Source: Comamonadaceae bacterium (GTDB taxonomy: Bacteria; Pseudomonadota; Gammaproteobacteria; Burkholderiales; Burkholderiaceae_C). From it: DNA of 64,000 nt. The stretch spans positions 62,001 to 126,000 of the forward strand of contig CANFLU010000001.1 of assembly GCA_947447975.1 (NCBI GenBank), given 5' to 3'. Both the position numbers and the translations under genes were made by a program. Of the stretch, positions 1 to 10,384 are shown piece after piece (position 1 is the first letter of the stretch; the number at the start of each line of letters is the position of its first letter). Below the pieces are notes generated by a model, which was given only the letters and a program-made list of their open reading frames with translations, was not told where the DNA came from and made no database searches.

Positions 1-9
1 CGTTGGAGT

Positions 10-1065
10 TTGCGTTTTCTGGCCGAATGCAACGATGTCGCTTTCCATCGCAACGTGGGCCATATCGTGGCCTTGGGTGCTTACAGCCATGTAGCACTTA
101 AAGATTTGGTCGCGCAGACCGGAATTGACTACCACCGCTTAGAGCGCGGTATTGCCCATTTTTTCGCCACCCAGGCGGCTTTTGACAGCGCCTGCGAACT
201 GGCGGCCTTGATGCAGCAGTTTGGCGTGCAGCGCCATGTCACCAGCACCGCTGAATTGCTGCGCCTGGAGCCGACGCTAGCACCATTTGGCCAGCGCATT
301 GTGGGCGCCACTTTTACCGCCAGCGACGAGTCGGGCGATGCCTGTGTGTTTACCCAGGCCTTGGCGCGCCATTGTGCTGCCCGCGGTGTGGAGTTTTTGT
401 TTTCCCACAGCCTGGAGCAGCTGGAGGTGATAGGCGCCACCATTCGTGGGGTGCGCGTGCGCCCGGTCGCCATGGACGGTGGGCCTGACCTTGCAGGCGG
501 CGCAGGTGGCCGTGTGCGTGCGCTGCCTGCAGACGCAGTGGTCGTCGCCTGCGGCTCGTATAGCGCGCCCTTGCTGCGCCGCGTGGGCGTGGACTTACCG
601 ATTTACCCGGGCAAGGGCTATAGCGCCACGTTCCCGATACTGCGGCCGCAGCAGGCGCCTTCGGTGTCGGTGATCGACGACTCGCGCAAGATTGCCATCA
701 CCCGCCTGGGCGACCAGATCCGCGTGGCCGGCACGATCGAAGTGGGCAGCTACGACCGAGGACTGTCCAGCCCAGTATCCCAAGCGCGTTGCCAGATGCT
801 AGCGCGTCGGGTGGAAGAAATCTGGCCTGGCATGTGCGACACCCGTTTGCCACACGAAGGGGGTAACCCTCGGTTCTGGGCCGGGCTGCGCCCGGCTACG
901 CCCAGCAATATTCCCTATATCGGCCAAACGGCAGTGCAAGGCCTATGGGTGAACGCCGGCCACGGCACCTTGGGCTGGACGCACGGGGCTGGTTCAGGCA
1001 AGGCCCTGGCCGCACGCATGGACGGTGAGACTCCGATTGCCGGGTTCCCGTTTTGTGGCGCGTAA
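10..1065 (+). CDS. FAD-dependent D-amino acid dehydrogenase (DadA-like), probably truncated at the 5' window edge
   Basis: DAO-type protein with C-terminal GGNPRFWAGLRPATPSNIPYIG...GHGTLGWTHGAGSGK typical of DadA; N-terminal FAD Rossmann motif is missing, so the true start probably lies upstream of the window. Confidence 0.75.
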   Translation: MRFLAECNDVAFHRNVGHIVALGAYSHVALKDLVAQTGIDYHRLERGIAHFFATQAAFDSACELAALMQQFGVQRHVTSTAELLRLEPTLAPFGQRIVGATFTASDESGDACVFTQALARHCAARGVEFLFSHSLEQLEVIGATIRGVRVRPVAMDGGPDLAGGAGGRVRALPADAVVVACGSYSAPLLRRVGVDLPIYPGKGYSATFPILRPQQAPSVSVIDDSRKIAITRLGDQIRVAGTIEVGSYDRGLSSPVSQARCQMLARRVEEIWPGMCDTRLPHEGGNPRFWAGLRPATPSNIPYIGQTAVQGLWVNAGHGTLGWTHGAGSGKALAARMDGETPIAGFPFCGA

Positions 1066-1093
1066 ATTGCGCACGACAAGCGCTCCCCAGCGG

Positions 1094-2026
1094 CTAAGCG
1101 GCGTGTGCCTGCTCCAGACATTGCAGGAACGCGCGGGTCGCGCGCGAGGCTTGCGGTGAGCGGCGGGTGATGGCGAAAAACTCGCAATCGTAAAAAAACA
1201 CCGCGGGCAGTACGGCCTGCATCTGACCTTGTTGCACAAAGCTGTGCGCATAGTGCTCGGGCAAAAAGCCCACAAATTGGCCCGACAAAATCAGGGTGGC
1301 AATGGACTCCTGGTCAAAACCAGTGGCGCTGCGCGTCAGGCGCAATTGCTGGCTGAGCTGCAAATTAGGCGAGTGGTAACCCAGGCCGGCAAAAGGCAGG
1401 GCGCGCAGCGCGTCCCAATCCAAGCTGCTGTGTGCACTGCCAAACAATGCGTGCCCAGGGCCGCAGTACAAACACATATGCTCATCAAAAAGGCGTGCAT
1501 AGTGCAAGGTGCTAGAGGTACGGTGCCCGGGAATGATCCCTAAATGGAACTGTCCATCGAGCACTCCGCGCTCTATGGCATTGAGCGTGGCCACATGCAG
1601 ATTGAGCGCGACGTCGGGCGCCCGCGCATGAAAGCGCGCGATCGCCTGCGCTACGCGGGACTTGGGATTGCTAGCGGTTTTGTCAAACACGGCGATTTGC
1701 AGTTGTCCACCCATACGCTGGTGAATCTCATCGACACTGCTGCGAAACGCGTCCGTAGCAGCAAGTAATTGGGTGGTTTGGGCGTAAATTTTCTGGCCCT
1801 CGGGCGTGAGAGCAAAACCGGCCCGGCCACGGCGGCACAAGCGCAAGCCCAGGCGGGTTTCCAGGTCTTTGATATGGCGGCTGATGGTGGAGCTGCCGAT
1901 ATTGAGCTCCAGCTCGGCAGCGGCCATGCCGCCGCAGTCGGCCACCGCACGAAACACGCGCAATAAGCGTAAATCCATGTCGCTGAGCTGACCAAGCGCC
2001 GGGCGTGAAGGCGGATTAAGTTTCAT
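1094..2026 (-). CDS. LysR-family transcriptional regulator
   Basis: N-terminal LysR HTH (MDLRLLRVFRAVADCGGMAAAELELNIGSSTISRHIKDLETRLGLRLCRRGRAGF); divergent to the aminotransferase gene. Confidence 0.9.
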   Translation of the reverse strand: MKLNPPSRPALGQLSDMDLRLLRVFRAVADCGGMAAAELELNIGSSTISRHIKDLETRLGLRLCRRGRAGFALTPEGQKIYAQTTQLLAATDAFRSSVDEIHQRMGGQLQIAVFDKTASNPKSRVAQAIARFHARAPDVALNLHVATLNAIERGVLDGQFHLGIIPGHRTSSTLHYARLFDEHMCLYCGPGHALFGSAHSSLDWDALRALPFAGLGYHSPNLQLSQQLRLTRSATGFDQESIATLILSGQFVGFLPEHYAHSFVQQGQMQAVLPAVFFYDCEFFAITRRSPQASRATRAFLQCLEQAHAA

Positions 2027-2188
2027 AGATATGCAAGTGAATAGCGATAATTGTGACTTTATAAGAGTAAGTGCGCAAGCCACAATGCCCTCGCACCAGC
2101 GAAGTACGGCACCCCAACCCGGTAGGCGTCCAGCAAGGCCTTAAGCCGTAGACCATTTTTGTAGACCGCAACCACCCAGGAGACCGCC

Positions 2189-3559
2189 ATGAAACCCCAT
2201 GACACCACCACCCACGCACCGGTCGTGACCACCACCTCCCCCTACCCGCGCGACAAAGCCTGGATGGATGCGCACTGGTTGCCATACACCGGCAACCGCA
2301 ACTTCAAAGCCAATCCGCGCATGATGGTCAGCGCCAAAGGCGCGTACTACACCGACTCCAATGGCCGCAAGGTGCTCGACGGCTTGTCCGGCCTGTGGTG
2401 CTGCGGTCTGGGCCACGGGCGCCAAGAAATCACCGATGCGGTGAGCCGCCAGATCGGCACGATGGAATATTCCCCCGCGTTTCAGTACGCCCATCCGCTG
2501 TCCTTTGAACTGGCCAACAAAATCACCCAGTTGATGCCCGAGGGCTTGGACCGCGTGTTTTTTGCCGGTTCGGGTTCGGAGTGCGCAGACACCTCGCTCA
2601 AGATGGCGCGCGCCTACTGGCGCGCCAAAGGCATGGGAACCAAAACGCGGCTGATTGGTCGCGAAAAAGGCTACCACGGCGTCAATTTCGGCGGCATTTC
2701 GGTCGGTGGCATAGGCGCCAACCGCAAAACTTTTGGTCAAGGCATTGAGGCCGACCACCTACCGCACACCCAGTTGCCGCAAAACATGTATTCGCGCGGC
2801 ATGCCGGCCCATGGCGTTGAACTGGCAGACGAACTGCTGCGCCTGATCACGTTGCACGATGCATCCAACATCGCTGCGGTCATCGTCGAACCCATGTCGG
2901 GCTCGGGTGGGGTGGTGGTTCCACCAGTGGGCTACCTGGCACGCTTGCGCGAGATTTGCACGGCCAACAACATTTTGTTGATATTTGATGAAGTGATTAC
3001 CGGCTTTGGCCGCTGCGGCGCCTACACCGGTGCTGCTGCGTTTGGCGTGACACCGGACATCATGAACATCGCCAAGCAAGTAACCAATGGCGCCCAGCCC
3101 TTGGGCGCGGTGGTGGCCAAGAAAGAAATTTACGACACCTTTATGGACGCCGGTGGCCCGGAGTACCTGCTCGAATTCCTCCACGGCTACACCTACTCAG
3201 CCCACCCGGTGGCCTGCGCTGCCGGTATCGCTGCACTGGATGTACTGGTTCAGGAAAACATGATCGAACGTGTGTCCGCCATGGCGCCGTATTTCGAGCA
3301 GGCGGTACACAGCCTCAAAGGCACCAAGCACATCACCGACATCCGCAACGTGGGTCTGGCTGCAGGGTTCACCATTGCGGCCGTCCCCGGCGAACCCGCA
3401 CGCCGACCCTACGAAATTGCCATGCGCTGCCTGGAAAAAGGCTTTTATGTACGCTACGGCGGCGACACCATGCAATTGGCGCCGCCATTCATTATCGAAA
3501 AATCGGAAATTGATAGCCTCATCAATGCATTGGGCGAATCGATGAACGAGGTCGACTAA
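2189..3559 (+). CDS. Class III aminotransferase, omega-amino acid/beta-alanine--pyruvate transaminase
   Basis: Class III PLP motif LLIFDEVITGFGRCG, GLSGLWCCGLGHGR; followed by a methylmalonate-semialdehyde dehydrogenase. Confidence 0.9.
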   Translation: MKPHDTTTHAPVVTTTSPYPRDKAWMDAHWLPYTGNRNFKANPRMMVSAKGAYYTDSNGRKVLDGLSGLWCCGLGHGRQEITDAVSRQIGTMEYSPAFQYAHPLSFELANKITQLMPEGLDRVFFAGSGSECADTSLKMARAYWRAKGMGTKTRLIGREKGYHGVNFGGISVGGIGANRKTFGQGIEADHLPHTQLPQNMYSRGMPAHGVELADELLRLITLHDASNIAAVIVEPMSGSGGVVVPPVGYLARLREICTANNILLIFDEVITGFGRCGAYTGAAAFGVTPDIMNIAKQVTNGAQPLGAVVAKKEIYDTFMDAGGPEYLLEFLHGYTYSAHPVACAAGIAALDVLVQENMIERVSAMAPYFEQAVHSLKGTKHITDIRNVGLAAGFTIAAVPGEPARRPYEIAMRCLEKGFYVRYGGDTMQLAPPFIIEKSEIDSLINALGESMNEVD

Positions 3560-3937
3560 GGAAATGGGGCGCGGCGAGGCGCACGGGCGCCCGCTGTCAC
3601 CGCGTTGTTGCAATGCCGCGTAGCGATGCGTGCCGGGTCCGCTCCCCTTGGGCCACCCGCAGTGGCCAAAAGTCCTGCAAAGCGCTGCGTTAGCCGGCGC
3701 GATGGCGATCTGGGAAGTAATGCTTGCTTGGCTGTATGCACATTCCTGCACCTTGCGGCTTTTCCCGTCGTTGGCTCCGATGTCCTTGGCGATGAGCGCA
3801 CAGCTTGCCCTCGAAGTACTTAGGCATGGTGCAAAGCTAATGCAGCGCACCCAGCGCGTATTTGCGATACTTCCGCACGATGCGCCAAGGCCGCTGACAA
3901 GCGTTTTTCGTATATTTTCATTTTTAACCTGAGCACT

Positions 3938-5449
3938 TTGACTATGTCCACATTACCCACTATCGGCCACCTGATCGGCGGCCAACTGACCCAAGGCGGA
4001 AGCCGCAGCGCCGAGGTCTTCAACCCGGCCACCGGCAAAGCCGAAAAAAAATTATTGCTAGCGGACAAATTGACCGTAGAGCAAGCCATTGCCAACGCCC
4101 AGGCCGCCTTCCCTGAATGGCGCAACACGCCGCCGCTGAAACGCGCCCGGGTCATGAGCAAACTCAAAGTGCTGCTGGAAGAACATGCCGATGCCTTGTG
4201 TGCCCTGGTGACCGCCGAACACGGCAAAGTGCTGCCCGATGCCATGGGCGAACTCCAACGTGGCATTGAAAACGTCGAATACGCCAGCTACGCGCCTGAA
4301 TTACTCAAAGGCGAGCACAGCAAAAACGTCGGCCCGTCTATCGACTCCTGGAGCGAGTTTCAAGCGCTGGGTGTGACGGCCGGTATCACGCCCTTTAACT
4401 TTCCGATCATGGTGCCCTTGTGGATGTGGCCTATGGCCGTAGTTTGCGGCAATACCTTTGTGCTCAAGCCTTCGGAGCGCGACCCCAGCAGCACACTGTT
4501 GGTAGCGCAATTGGCGCTGCAAGCGGGCCTCCCACCGGGCGTGCTCAATGTCGTGAATGGCGATAAAGAAGCGGTGGACACGCTGCTCACCGACCCACGC
4601 GTCAAAGCGATCAGCTTTGTCGGCAGTACGCCTATCGCTGAATACATTTATGCCACCGGTTGTGCCCATGGTAAGCGCGTGCAAGCACTAGGCGGCGCCA
4701 AAAACCATGCCGTGGTGATGCCCGACGCCGATGTGGCCAACGCGGTCAATGCGTTGATGGGCGCGGCCTATGGCTCTTGCGGCGAGCGCTGCATGGCGAT
4801 CCCGCTGGTGGTAGCCGTCGGCGACGCCACTGCAGATGCGGTGATTGCGGGCCTGAAAACTGAAATTGCCAAGATGAAAGTTGGCCCCGGTACAGCGGCC
4901 GGTATGGACATGGGCCCGCTGGTGACCAAGGCCCATTTTGAGAAAGTCAAAGGCTATGTGGACCAGGGCGTGGCCGAGGGCGCCACCTTGGTGGTCGATG
5001 GACGCGGCGTACAAGTGCCGGGCCATGAACAAGGCTACTTTTTGGGCCCCTGTTTGTTTGACCACGTCAAGCCAGGTATGGTGACCTACCAGGAAGAGAT
5101 TTTCGGACCGGTGCTCGGCGTGGTGCGGGTCAAGACCTTGCAAGAGGCCATGGACATGATTGATGCCCATGAATATGGCAACGGCACCTGCATCTTTACC
5201 CGTGACGGCGAAGCCGCGCGCTACTTCACTGACAATATTTTGGTGGGCATGGTGGGTGTCAATGTACCCCTACCGGTACCAGTGGCTTACCACTCATTTG
5301 GGGGATGGAAGCGCTCGCTGTTCGGCGATTTGCATGCCTACGGGCCGGACGCTGCGCGCTTTTATACCAAGCGCAAAACCATCACCCAACGCTGGCCATC
5401 GGCCGGTGTGCGCGACGGAACCATGTTCAGCTTCCCTTCCAGCAAATAA
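3938..5449 (+). CDS. mmsA: CoA-acylating methylmalonate-semialdehyde dehydrogenase
   Basis: ALDH family with GVTAGITPFNFPIMVPLWMWPMAVVCGNTFVLKPSERDPS, GGAKNHAVVMPDAD, SCGERCMA; GWKRSLFGDLHAYGPDAARFYTKRKTITQRW C-terminus typical of MmsA. Confidence 0.93.
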   Translation: MTMSTLPTIGHLIGGQLTQGGSRSAEVFNPATGKAEKKLLLADKLTVEQAIANAQAAFPEWRNTPPLKRARVMSKLKVLLEEHADALCALVTAEHGKVLPDAMGELQRGIENVEYASYAPELLKGEHSKNVGPSIDSWSEFQALGVTAGITPFNFPIMVPLWMWPMAVVCGNTFVLKPSERDPSSTLLVAQLALQAGLPPGVLNVVNGDKEAVDTLLTDPRVKAISFVGSTPIAEYIYATGCAHGKRVQALGGAKNHAVVMPDADVANAVNALMGAAYGSCGERCMAIPLVVAVGDATADAVIAGLKTEIAKMKVGPGTAAGMDMGPLVTKAHFEKVKGYVDQGVAEGATLVVDGRGVQVPGHEQGYFLGPCLFDHVKPGMVTYQEEIFGPVLGVVRVKTLQEAMDMIDAHEYGNGTCIFTRDGEAARYFTDNILVGMVGVNVPLPVPVAYHSFGGWKRSLFGDLHAYGPDAARFYTKRKTITQRWPSAGVRDGTMFSFPSSK

Positions 5450-5569
5450 CTTTTTTGATAAATATATTGCTTAATTTAAAAATATGGTGTAAGATAACGG
5501 AATTGACTAAATCTGACAATTTGTGAGTGAACACGCCGCAAACGTCATTTTTTGAGAAAATATTGGCAA

Positions 5570-5591
5570 ATTTCAGATGTTGAACTGAAAT
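5570..5591. repeat. Inverted repeat ATTTCAG-N8-CTGAAAT upstream of the HTH gene
   Basis: Direct reading; 7-bp perfect arms in AT-rich intergenic DNA about 40 bp before the start codon. Confidence 0.6.
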
Positions 5592-5631
5592 GTTTCCGTA
5601 AAAAACCATATTTCAACCGTTGGAGTCGATC

Positions 5632-5994
5632 ATGTCAAAAACAAAGGTAGCGAATTTTTCGCAGATGTACACCAAGTACCTTAATCTGGTGCAAGCTGTC
5701 CGCAGCCTGCCAAGCTTTCCGCAACTCGACGCTGTCGAGTCCAGGATGCTCAATGTCTTTGCGTCCGCATGGCACGAAGACAAGCCGATTACGGTGTTGG
5801 AGGCCATGGTGATGCTGCCCGAGATTTCGACCACTACTGCGCATCGCCGTTTAAAGGCTTTGCGCAAAAAGGGAATGATCGACCTGAACCTGGATAGCCA
5901 GGACAACCGCGTTAAGTACGTGGTGCCAACGAAAGCGACGCACCAGTACTTTGCGCAATTGGGACAGTGCATGGAGAAGGCGCAGGCAGCTTGA
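5632..5994 (+). CDS. Small winged-helix/HTH transcriptional regulator (MarR-like)
   Basis: TTTAHRRLKALRKKGMIDLNLDSQDNRVKYVVPT wing-like segment; start at ATG 5632 chosen over the upstream in-frame ATG. Confidence 0.6.
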   Translation: MSKTKVANFSQMYTKYLNLVQAVRSLPSFPQLDAVESRMLNVFASAWHEDKPITVLEAMVMLPEISTTTAHRRLKALRKKGMIDLNLDSQDNRVKYVVPTKATHQYFAQLGQCMEKAQAA

Positions 5995-6066
5995 TGCTGA
6001 GCGGCTAAGGCCGCGCAGGCATCCACTCCCGGGCCTTGTCCTGCGCTGATGTGCAGGCAAAAGTAA

Positions 6067-6627
6067 GTGGGAGTGTGTGCAATGCAATTACAAAAAAACT
6101 TGTGGGTCGTCGCAATGACGGCCTTGGCCTACGTAGGCCTTTTCTCTTTCAATCAGTTCGTTTTCTCAGCATTTAATGCCACTGCGGCCAGCGGTCTGGT
6201 GTTTTTACCTGGGGGCTTGGGGCTGATTTCCGTGCTGCTGTTCGTGGAGTCGGGCTCGCTGGGGATGGCGATTGGCACGATGCTGGTCGGGCTGGGCCAG
6301 GTCTACACCGACGACCCGATCACCACCATGGGCTCGGCCGTGCTATCGGGCCTGGCGCCTTGGTTGGCGCGTGCGCTGTGCATGCGCTTCGCAGAATTGA
6401 ATGAAGATCTCAAGGGCCTGAGCGCCTCGTGCCTGCTGCGCATGATGGTGGCCTATGCCGCGCTCAGTGCACTGCTGCACCAGCTATGGTTTATCGCGCG
6501 CGGGCAAGACGGCGACCTGTGGAGCGGCTTGGCTCTGCACTTCACCGGCCATGTGCTCGGCGCCTTGGTGGTCTTGTACAGCGCCAAACTGCTGCTGGAC
6601 CGCTTGGCGCAGCCCAGCAGGGGATAA
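6067..6627 (+). CDS. Multi-pass membrane protein of unknown function
   Basis: Several hydrophobic segments, SGLVFLPGGLGLISVLLF; 72 bp downstream of the HTH gene, same strand. Confidence 0.6.
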   Translation: MGVCAMQLQKNLWVVAMTALAYVGLFSFNQFVFSAFNATAASGLVFLPGGLGLISVLLFVESGSLGMAIGTMLVGLGQVYTDDPITTMGSAVLSGLAPWLARALCMRFAELNEDLKGLSASCLLRMMVAYAALSALLHQLWFIARGQDGDLWSGLALHFTGHVLGALVVLYSAKLLLDRLAQPSRG

Positions 6628-6637
6628 TCCGCGCCAC

Positions 6638-8596
6638 ATGGCGCTTATCACCTTACTGGAAGCCCAACTCGCATTTGGGCATGTACCCCTGCTAGACCAC
6701 GCAGGCTTTTCACTCGAAACCCAAGAGCGGGTGGGCTTGATCGGTCGCAACGGCACCGGTAAATCCTCGCTGCTCAAAATTCTGGCGGGTCTAGAAAAAC
6801 CCGATGACGGGTCGCTGCAAGTGCAAAGCCATATCCGCATTGCCTATGTGGCGCAAGAGCCGGATTTGAACGCCCAGTCCAGCGTGTTTGACGCGGTCAG
6901 TGTGGGCTTGCAGCGGGTGCGCGATTTGATCGACGCGTACTCACTTGGCCACGGCGATCTGGACGCGATGCAAAGCGAGATTGAGGCGCTGGATGGCTGG
7001 AACTGGGAACAACGCGTGGGCGAAACGCTGCACCGCTTGCATCTGGACCCCGAGGCCGTTGTCAGCACGCTATCGGGCGGCACCAAAAAGCGTGTCGCAC
7101 TGGCGCAGGCCCTGGTGGCACAACCCGATGTACTGCTGCTAGACGAGCCGACCAACCACCTGGATTTGGACAGCATCGAGTGGCTCGAAGGCCTGCTGGT
7201 GGACTTTGGCGGCAGCATCATCACCGTCACGCATGACCGCTCTTTTCTGGACAACGTGGCCACGCGGATTGTGGAGCTGGACCGGGGCAAGCTTTTGTCC
7301 TATCCGGGCAATTTCGCGGCCTATCTGCTGCAAAAAGAAGAGCAACTGGCGCAAGAGGCCGTGATCAATGCACGCGCTGACAAGTTGCTGGCGCAAGAGG
7401 AGGTGTGGATACGCAAAGGCGTAGAAGCGCGCCGCACGCGCGCCACGGCGCGTATTGTGCGTCTGGATAATTTGCGTGCGCAGCGCGAAGCGCGGCGCGA
7501 TGTGCTCGGTAGCGTGAACATGGACATCAGCAGCGGCGCGAGCAGCGGCAAATTGGTGGCCGAGCTCACCCATGTATCCAAAAGCTTTGGGCCTAAAACC
7601 ATCGTGCATGACTTCAGCGCCACGATTTTGCGTGGCGACAAGATCGGCCTGCTTGGCCCCAATGGCGCGGGCAAGACGACGCTGCTCAAACTGATTTTGG
7701 GTGAACTCCAAGCCGATCCCGCACCTGCCCATGCGCCAGCACCCGAACCCGGCCACAGCCCCTGGGGCACCGTGCGCCAAGGGGCCAATATCGCAGTGGC
7801 GTATTTCGACCAGATGCGCAATGCCCTGGACATGGACGCGACCTTGGAAGACTTCATTAGCCCAGGTAGCGAATGGATTGAGATCGGCAACCGGCGCCAG
7901 CATGTCAAAAGCTATCTGGGTGATTTTTTATTCTCGCCCGCACGCGCCAATTCGCCTGTGCGCTCCCTGAGTGGCGGCGAGCGCAACCGATTGTTGTTAG
8001 CCCGCCTGTTCGCCCGCCCGGCCAATGTGCTGGTGCTCGACGAGCCCACCAACGACCTGGACATCGACACCCTGGAATTGCTGGAAGACCTGTTGCAAAA
8101 CTACGATGGCACGGTGTTTTTGGTCAGCCACGACCGTACGTTTTTGGACAATGTGGTGACTAGCACCATCGCCTACGAAGGGCCGGGCCGCTGGCGTGAG
8201 TTTGAAGGCGGCGTGCAGGATTGGCTGGTACAAAGCAAGCGCTCTAATGCGATTGCACAGTCTAAGGGGCAAAAAGGGGCGCAAAGTTTCAATTACGGGC
8301 GTGAGGACAAAGCAGCGGCCAGCGCCAAAGTGAGCCCAGCGCCCGCGCCCGCTGCCCCGGCAGCGCCTGCAAGCAAGACCCGCAAACTGAGCTACAAAGA
8401 GCAGCGCGAGCTCGAAGCCCTGCCCGGCCGCATCGCAGCGCTGGAAGCCGAGCAAGCCCACATCAATACCCAGCTTGCCGACGGCACGCTGTACGCCAGT
8501 GACAACGCCAAAGCTTTGCAACTGGCGCAACGCAACGCCGCAATTGATGGCGAACTCCTAGAGGCTCTGGAACGCTGGGAAATTCTGGGCGCTTAA
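6638..8596 (+). CDS. ABC-F family ATPase (Uup-like)
   Basis: Two ABC domains (GRNGTGKSSLLK, LSGGTKKRVALAQALV; GPNGAGKTTLLKLI, LSGGERNRLLLARLF) and coiled-coil C-terminus; start ATG 6638 in the frame of the listed ORF. Confidence 0.92.
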   Translation: MALITLLEAQLAFGHVPLLDHAGFSLETQERVGLIGRNGTGKSSLLKILAGLEKPDDGSLQVQSHIRIAYVAQEPDLNAQSSVFDAVSVGLQRVRDLIDAYSLGHGDLDAMQSEIEALDGWNWEQRVGETLHRLHLDPEAVVSTLSGGTKKRVALAQALVAQPDVLLLDEPTNHLDLDSIEWLEGLLVDFGGSIITVTHDRSFLDNVATRIVELDRGKLLSYPGNFAAYLLQKEEQLAQEAVINARADKLLAQEEVWIRKGVEARRTRATARIVRLDNLRAQREARRDVLGSVNMDISSGASSGKLVAELTHVSKSFGPKTIVHDFSATILRGDKIGLLGPNGAGKTTLLKLILGELQADPAPAHAPAPEPGHSPWGTVRQGANIAVAYFDQMRNALDMDATLEDFISPGSEWIEIGNRRQHVKSYLGDFLFSPARANSPVRSLSGGERNRLLLARLFARPANVLVLDEPTNDLDIDTLELLEDLLQNYDGTVFLVSHDRTFLDNVVTSTIAYEGPGRWREFEGGVQDWLVQSKRSNAIAQSKGQKGAQSFNYGREDKAAASAKVSPAPAPAAPAAPASKTRKLSYKEQRELEALPGRIAALEAEQAHINTQLADGTLYASDNAKALQLAQRNAAIDGELLEALERWEILGA

Positions 8597-8608
8597 TCGT
8601 TTGGCAGG

Positions 8609-9862
8609 CTAGCCGACCACGCCTTGCTGGCGCAGTCGCGCAATGGCGTCGGCGTCCCAACCCCACTCGCGCAGCAGCGCGTCGGTGTGCTCGCCCAGGG
8701 CCGGGGGAGCGCGGTGCAGCACCGGCAGGGTGTCGGCCAGTCGCAAGGGACTGGCGACCGAGCCTATGGAGCTGACGGCGGTGGCCGCTTGTGCTGCCGC
8801 GCTGGTGGGCTGCGTGACGGCCAAGCCACGGGCCTGCACCTGGGCGTCGGCAAAGGCTTGGGCCACCGAATTGATCGGGCCGCAGGGCACGGCGTGGTGC
8901 TCCAAGTCGGCAATCCACTGTGCGGTCGTGCGCGTGCGCGTCACGGCCTGCATCAAGGCCTCCAAGGTGTCACGGTGGCGGACCCGCTCACTGTTGGTGT
9001 GAAAGCGCGGATCGGTCGCCCATTCGGGATGGCCGGCCACCGCGCAAAAACGCGCAAATTGACCGTCGTTGCCGATCGCCAGCAGCATGGCGCTGTCTTG
9101 GGTTTCAAAGTCGCGGTAGGGCACCAGGCTGGGGTGGCTATTGCCCTGGCGCTGGGGCGATTGGCCGGTATTTAAAAAGCCCGCCGCCTGGTTGGCCAAA
9201 ATCGCCATGCCCACGTCGAGCAAGCTCATGTCGATGTGCTGGCCCAGGCCGGTGCGGTGGCGCACCTCGATGGCCGCCAAAATCGCGCTGCAGGCGTAAA
9301 CGCCGGTAAACAAATCGGTCAAGGCCACGCCCACGCGCTGCGGGCTGCCGCCCGGTGTTCCTTCCGGTTTGCCGGTGATGCTCATCATGCCGCTCATGGC
9401 CTGGATCATGAGGTCGTAACCGGCGCGTTCGGCGTAGGGGCCGGTCTGGCCAAATCCGGTGATGGAGCAATAAATCAGGCGCGGATTGAGTGCGTGCACA
9501 TGGGCGTAATCCAAACCGTAATGCGCCAGGCCGCCAACCTTGAAGTTTTCTACCAAGATGTCTGATTGCAGGGCCAGCTCTTTGATCAGCGCCTGCCCTT
9601 GCGGCTTGGCAATATCGATCGCGATGGAGCGCTTATTGCGGTTGCAGGCAGTGAAATAGCTGGCGTGTGCCGTGTCCTGGCCGTGCGCATCTTGCAAAAA
9701 GGGCGGGCCCCAATGGCGCGTGTCGTCGCCCTCGCCGGGTTTTTCGATTTTGATGACATCGGCACCCATGTCCGCCAGCATCTGGGTGCACCAGGGCCCG
9801 GCCAATACACGCGTCAGGTCCAGGACTTTGAGGTGGGAGAGGGCAGAGGGGGTTTGCGGCAT
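8609..9862 (-). CDS. CaiB/BaiF family CoA transferase
   Basis: LKVLDLTRVLAGPWCTQMLADMGADVIKIEKPGEGDDTRHWGPPF and NKRSIAIDIAKPQG family motifs. Confidence 0.95.
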   Translation of the reverse strand: MPQTPSALSHLKVLDLTRVLAGPWCTQMLADMGADVIKIEKPGEGDDTRHWGPPFLQDAHGQDTAHASYFTACNRNKRSIAIDIAKPQGQALIKELALQSDILVENFKVGGLAHYGLDYAHVHALNPRLIYCSITGFGQTGPYAERAGYDLMIQAMSGMMSITGKPEGTPGGSPQRVGVALTDLFTGVYACSAILAAIEVRHRTGLGQHIDMSLLDVGMAILANQAAGFLNTGQSPQRQGNSHPSLVPYRDFETQDSAMLLAIGNDGQFARFCAVAGHPEWATDPRFHTNSERVRHRDTLEALMQAVTRTRTTAQWIADLEHHAVPCGPINSVAQAFADAQVQARGLAVTQPTSAAAQAATAVSSIGSVASPLRLADTLPVLHRAPPALGEHTDALLREWGWDADAIARLRQQGVVG

Positions 9863-9958
9863 GGCGGTCTAAAAAATGGAGATGGAAATGTGCGAGCCTA
9901 ACGCGAAGCGCAAGCTCGTGGTTTGCGCTAAGTCCACTTGGGCGCAATGCCCCCGAAC

Positions 9959-10384
9959 TCATACCAGTTGTACGCCGTCCACATACCACCAGCGTCCCTC
10001 TTGCAGCACAAAGCGGCTGCGCTCGTGCAAGCGCCAGGCGCTGGCACCAGCGGGTTTGTAGCGGGCGATAAATTCCACTTCGGCATCGGTCGGGCTGCTG
10101 GTTTGCGCCTCGCGCACCTCTAGGCCCAGCCACTTGCCCGTGGTGTCAAAGCCCACTTGCACCGGGCGTGTGCTGGTATGCCAGGTGGCGAGCAAATAGG
10201 CTTCGCGCTGCAAGGCAAAGGCGCTGTAGCGTGAGCGCATCAGGCTGTGGGCATCGGGAGGGGCGCCATCCCCATCCAGATACTGGCCGCAACAGGCAGA
10301 AAAACGCAGCGGCTTGGCGTTTGCACCCAGGCGCGCACACGGGCAGGGCTTGTCGCCCGGGAGGGCCAGCGGACCCTGACTCAT
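9959..10384 (-). CDS. YchJ-family (UPF0225/SEC-C-like) protein
   Basis: CPCARLGANAKPLRFSACCGQYLDG...PDAHSLMRSRYSAFAL and GLEVREA...VEFIARYK. Confidence 0.85.
   Translation of the reverse strand: MSQGPLALPGDKPCPCARLGANAKPLRFSACCGQYLDGDGAPPDAHSLMRSRYSAFALQREAYLLATWHTSTRPVQVGFDTTGKWLGLEVREAQTSSPTDAEVEFIARYKPAGASAWRLHERSRFVLQEGRWWYVDGVQLV

Noticed and set aside
7139-7903. Long antisense ORFs inside the ABC-F gene (254 and 195 aa) and similar antisense ORFs elsewhere (e.g. 34577-35578, 11069-11977, 61304-62506)
   Set aside because: They overlap strong homology-bearing CDSs on the opposite strand and have low-complexity, His/Arg/Gln-rich compositions typical of shadow ORFs.
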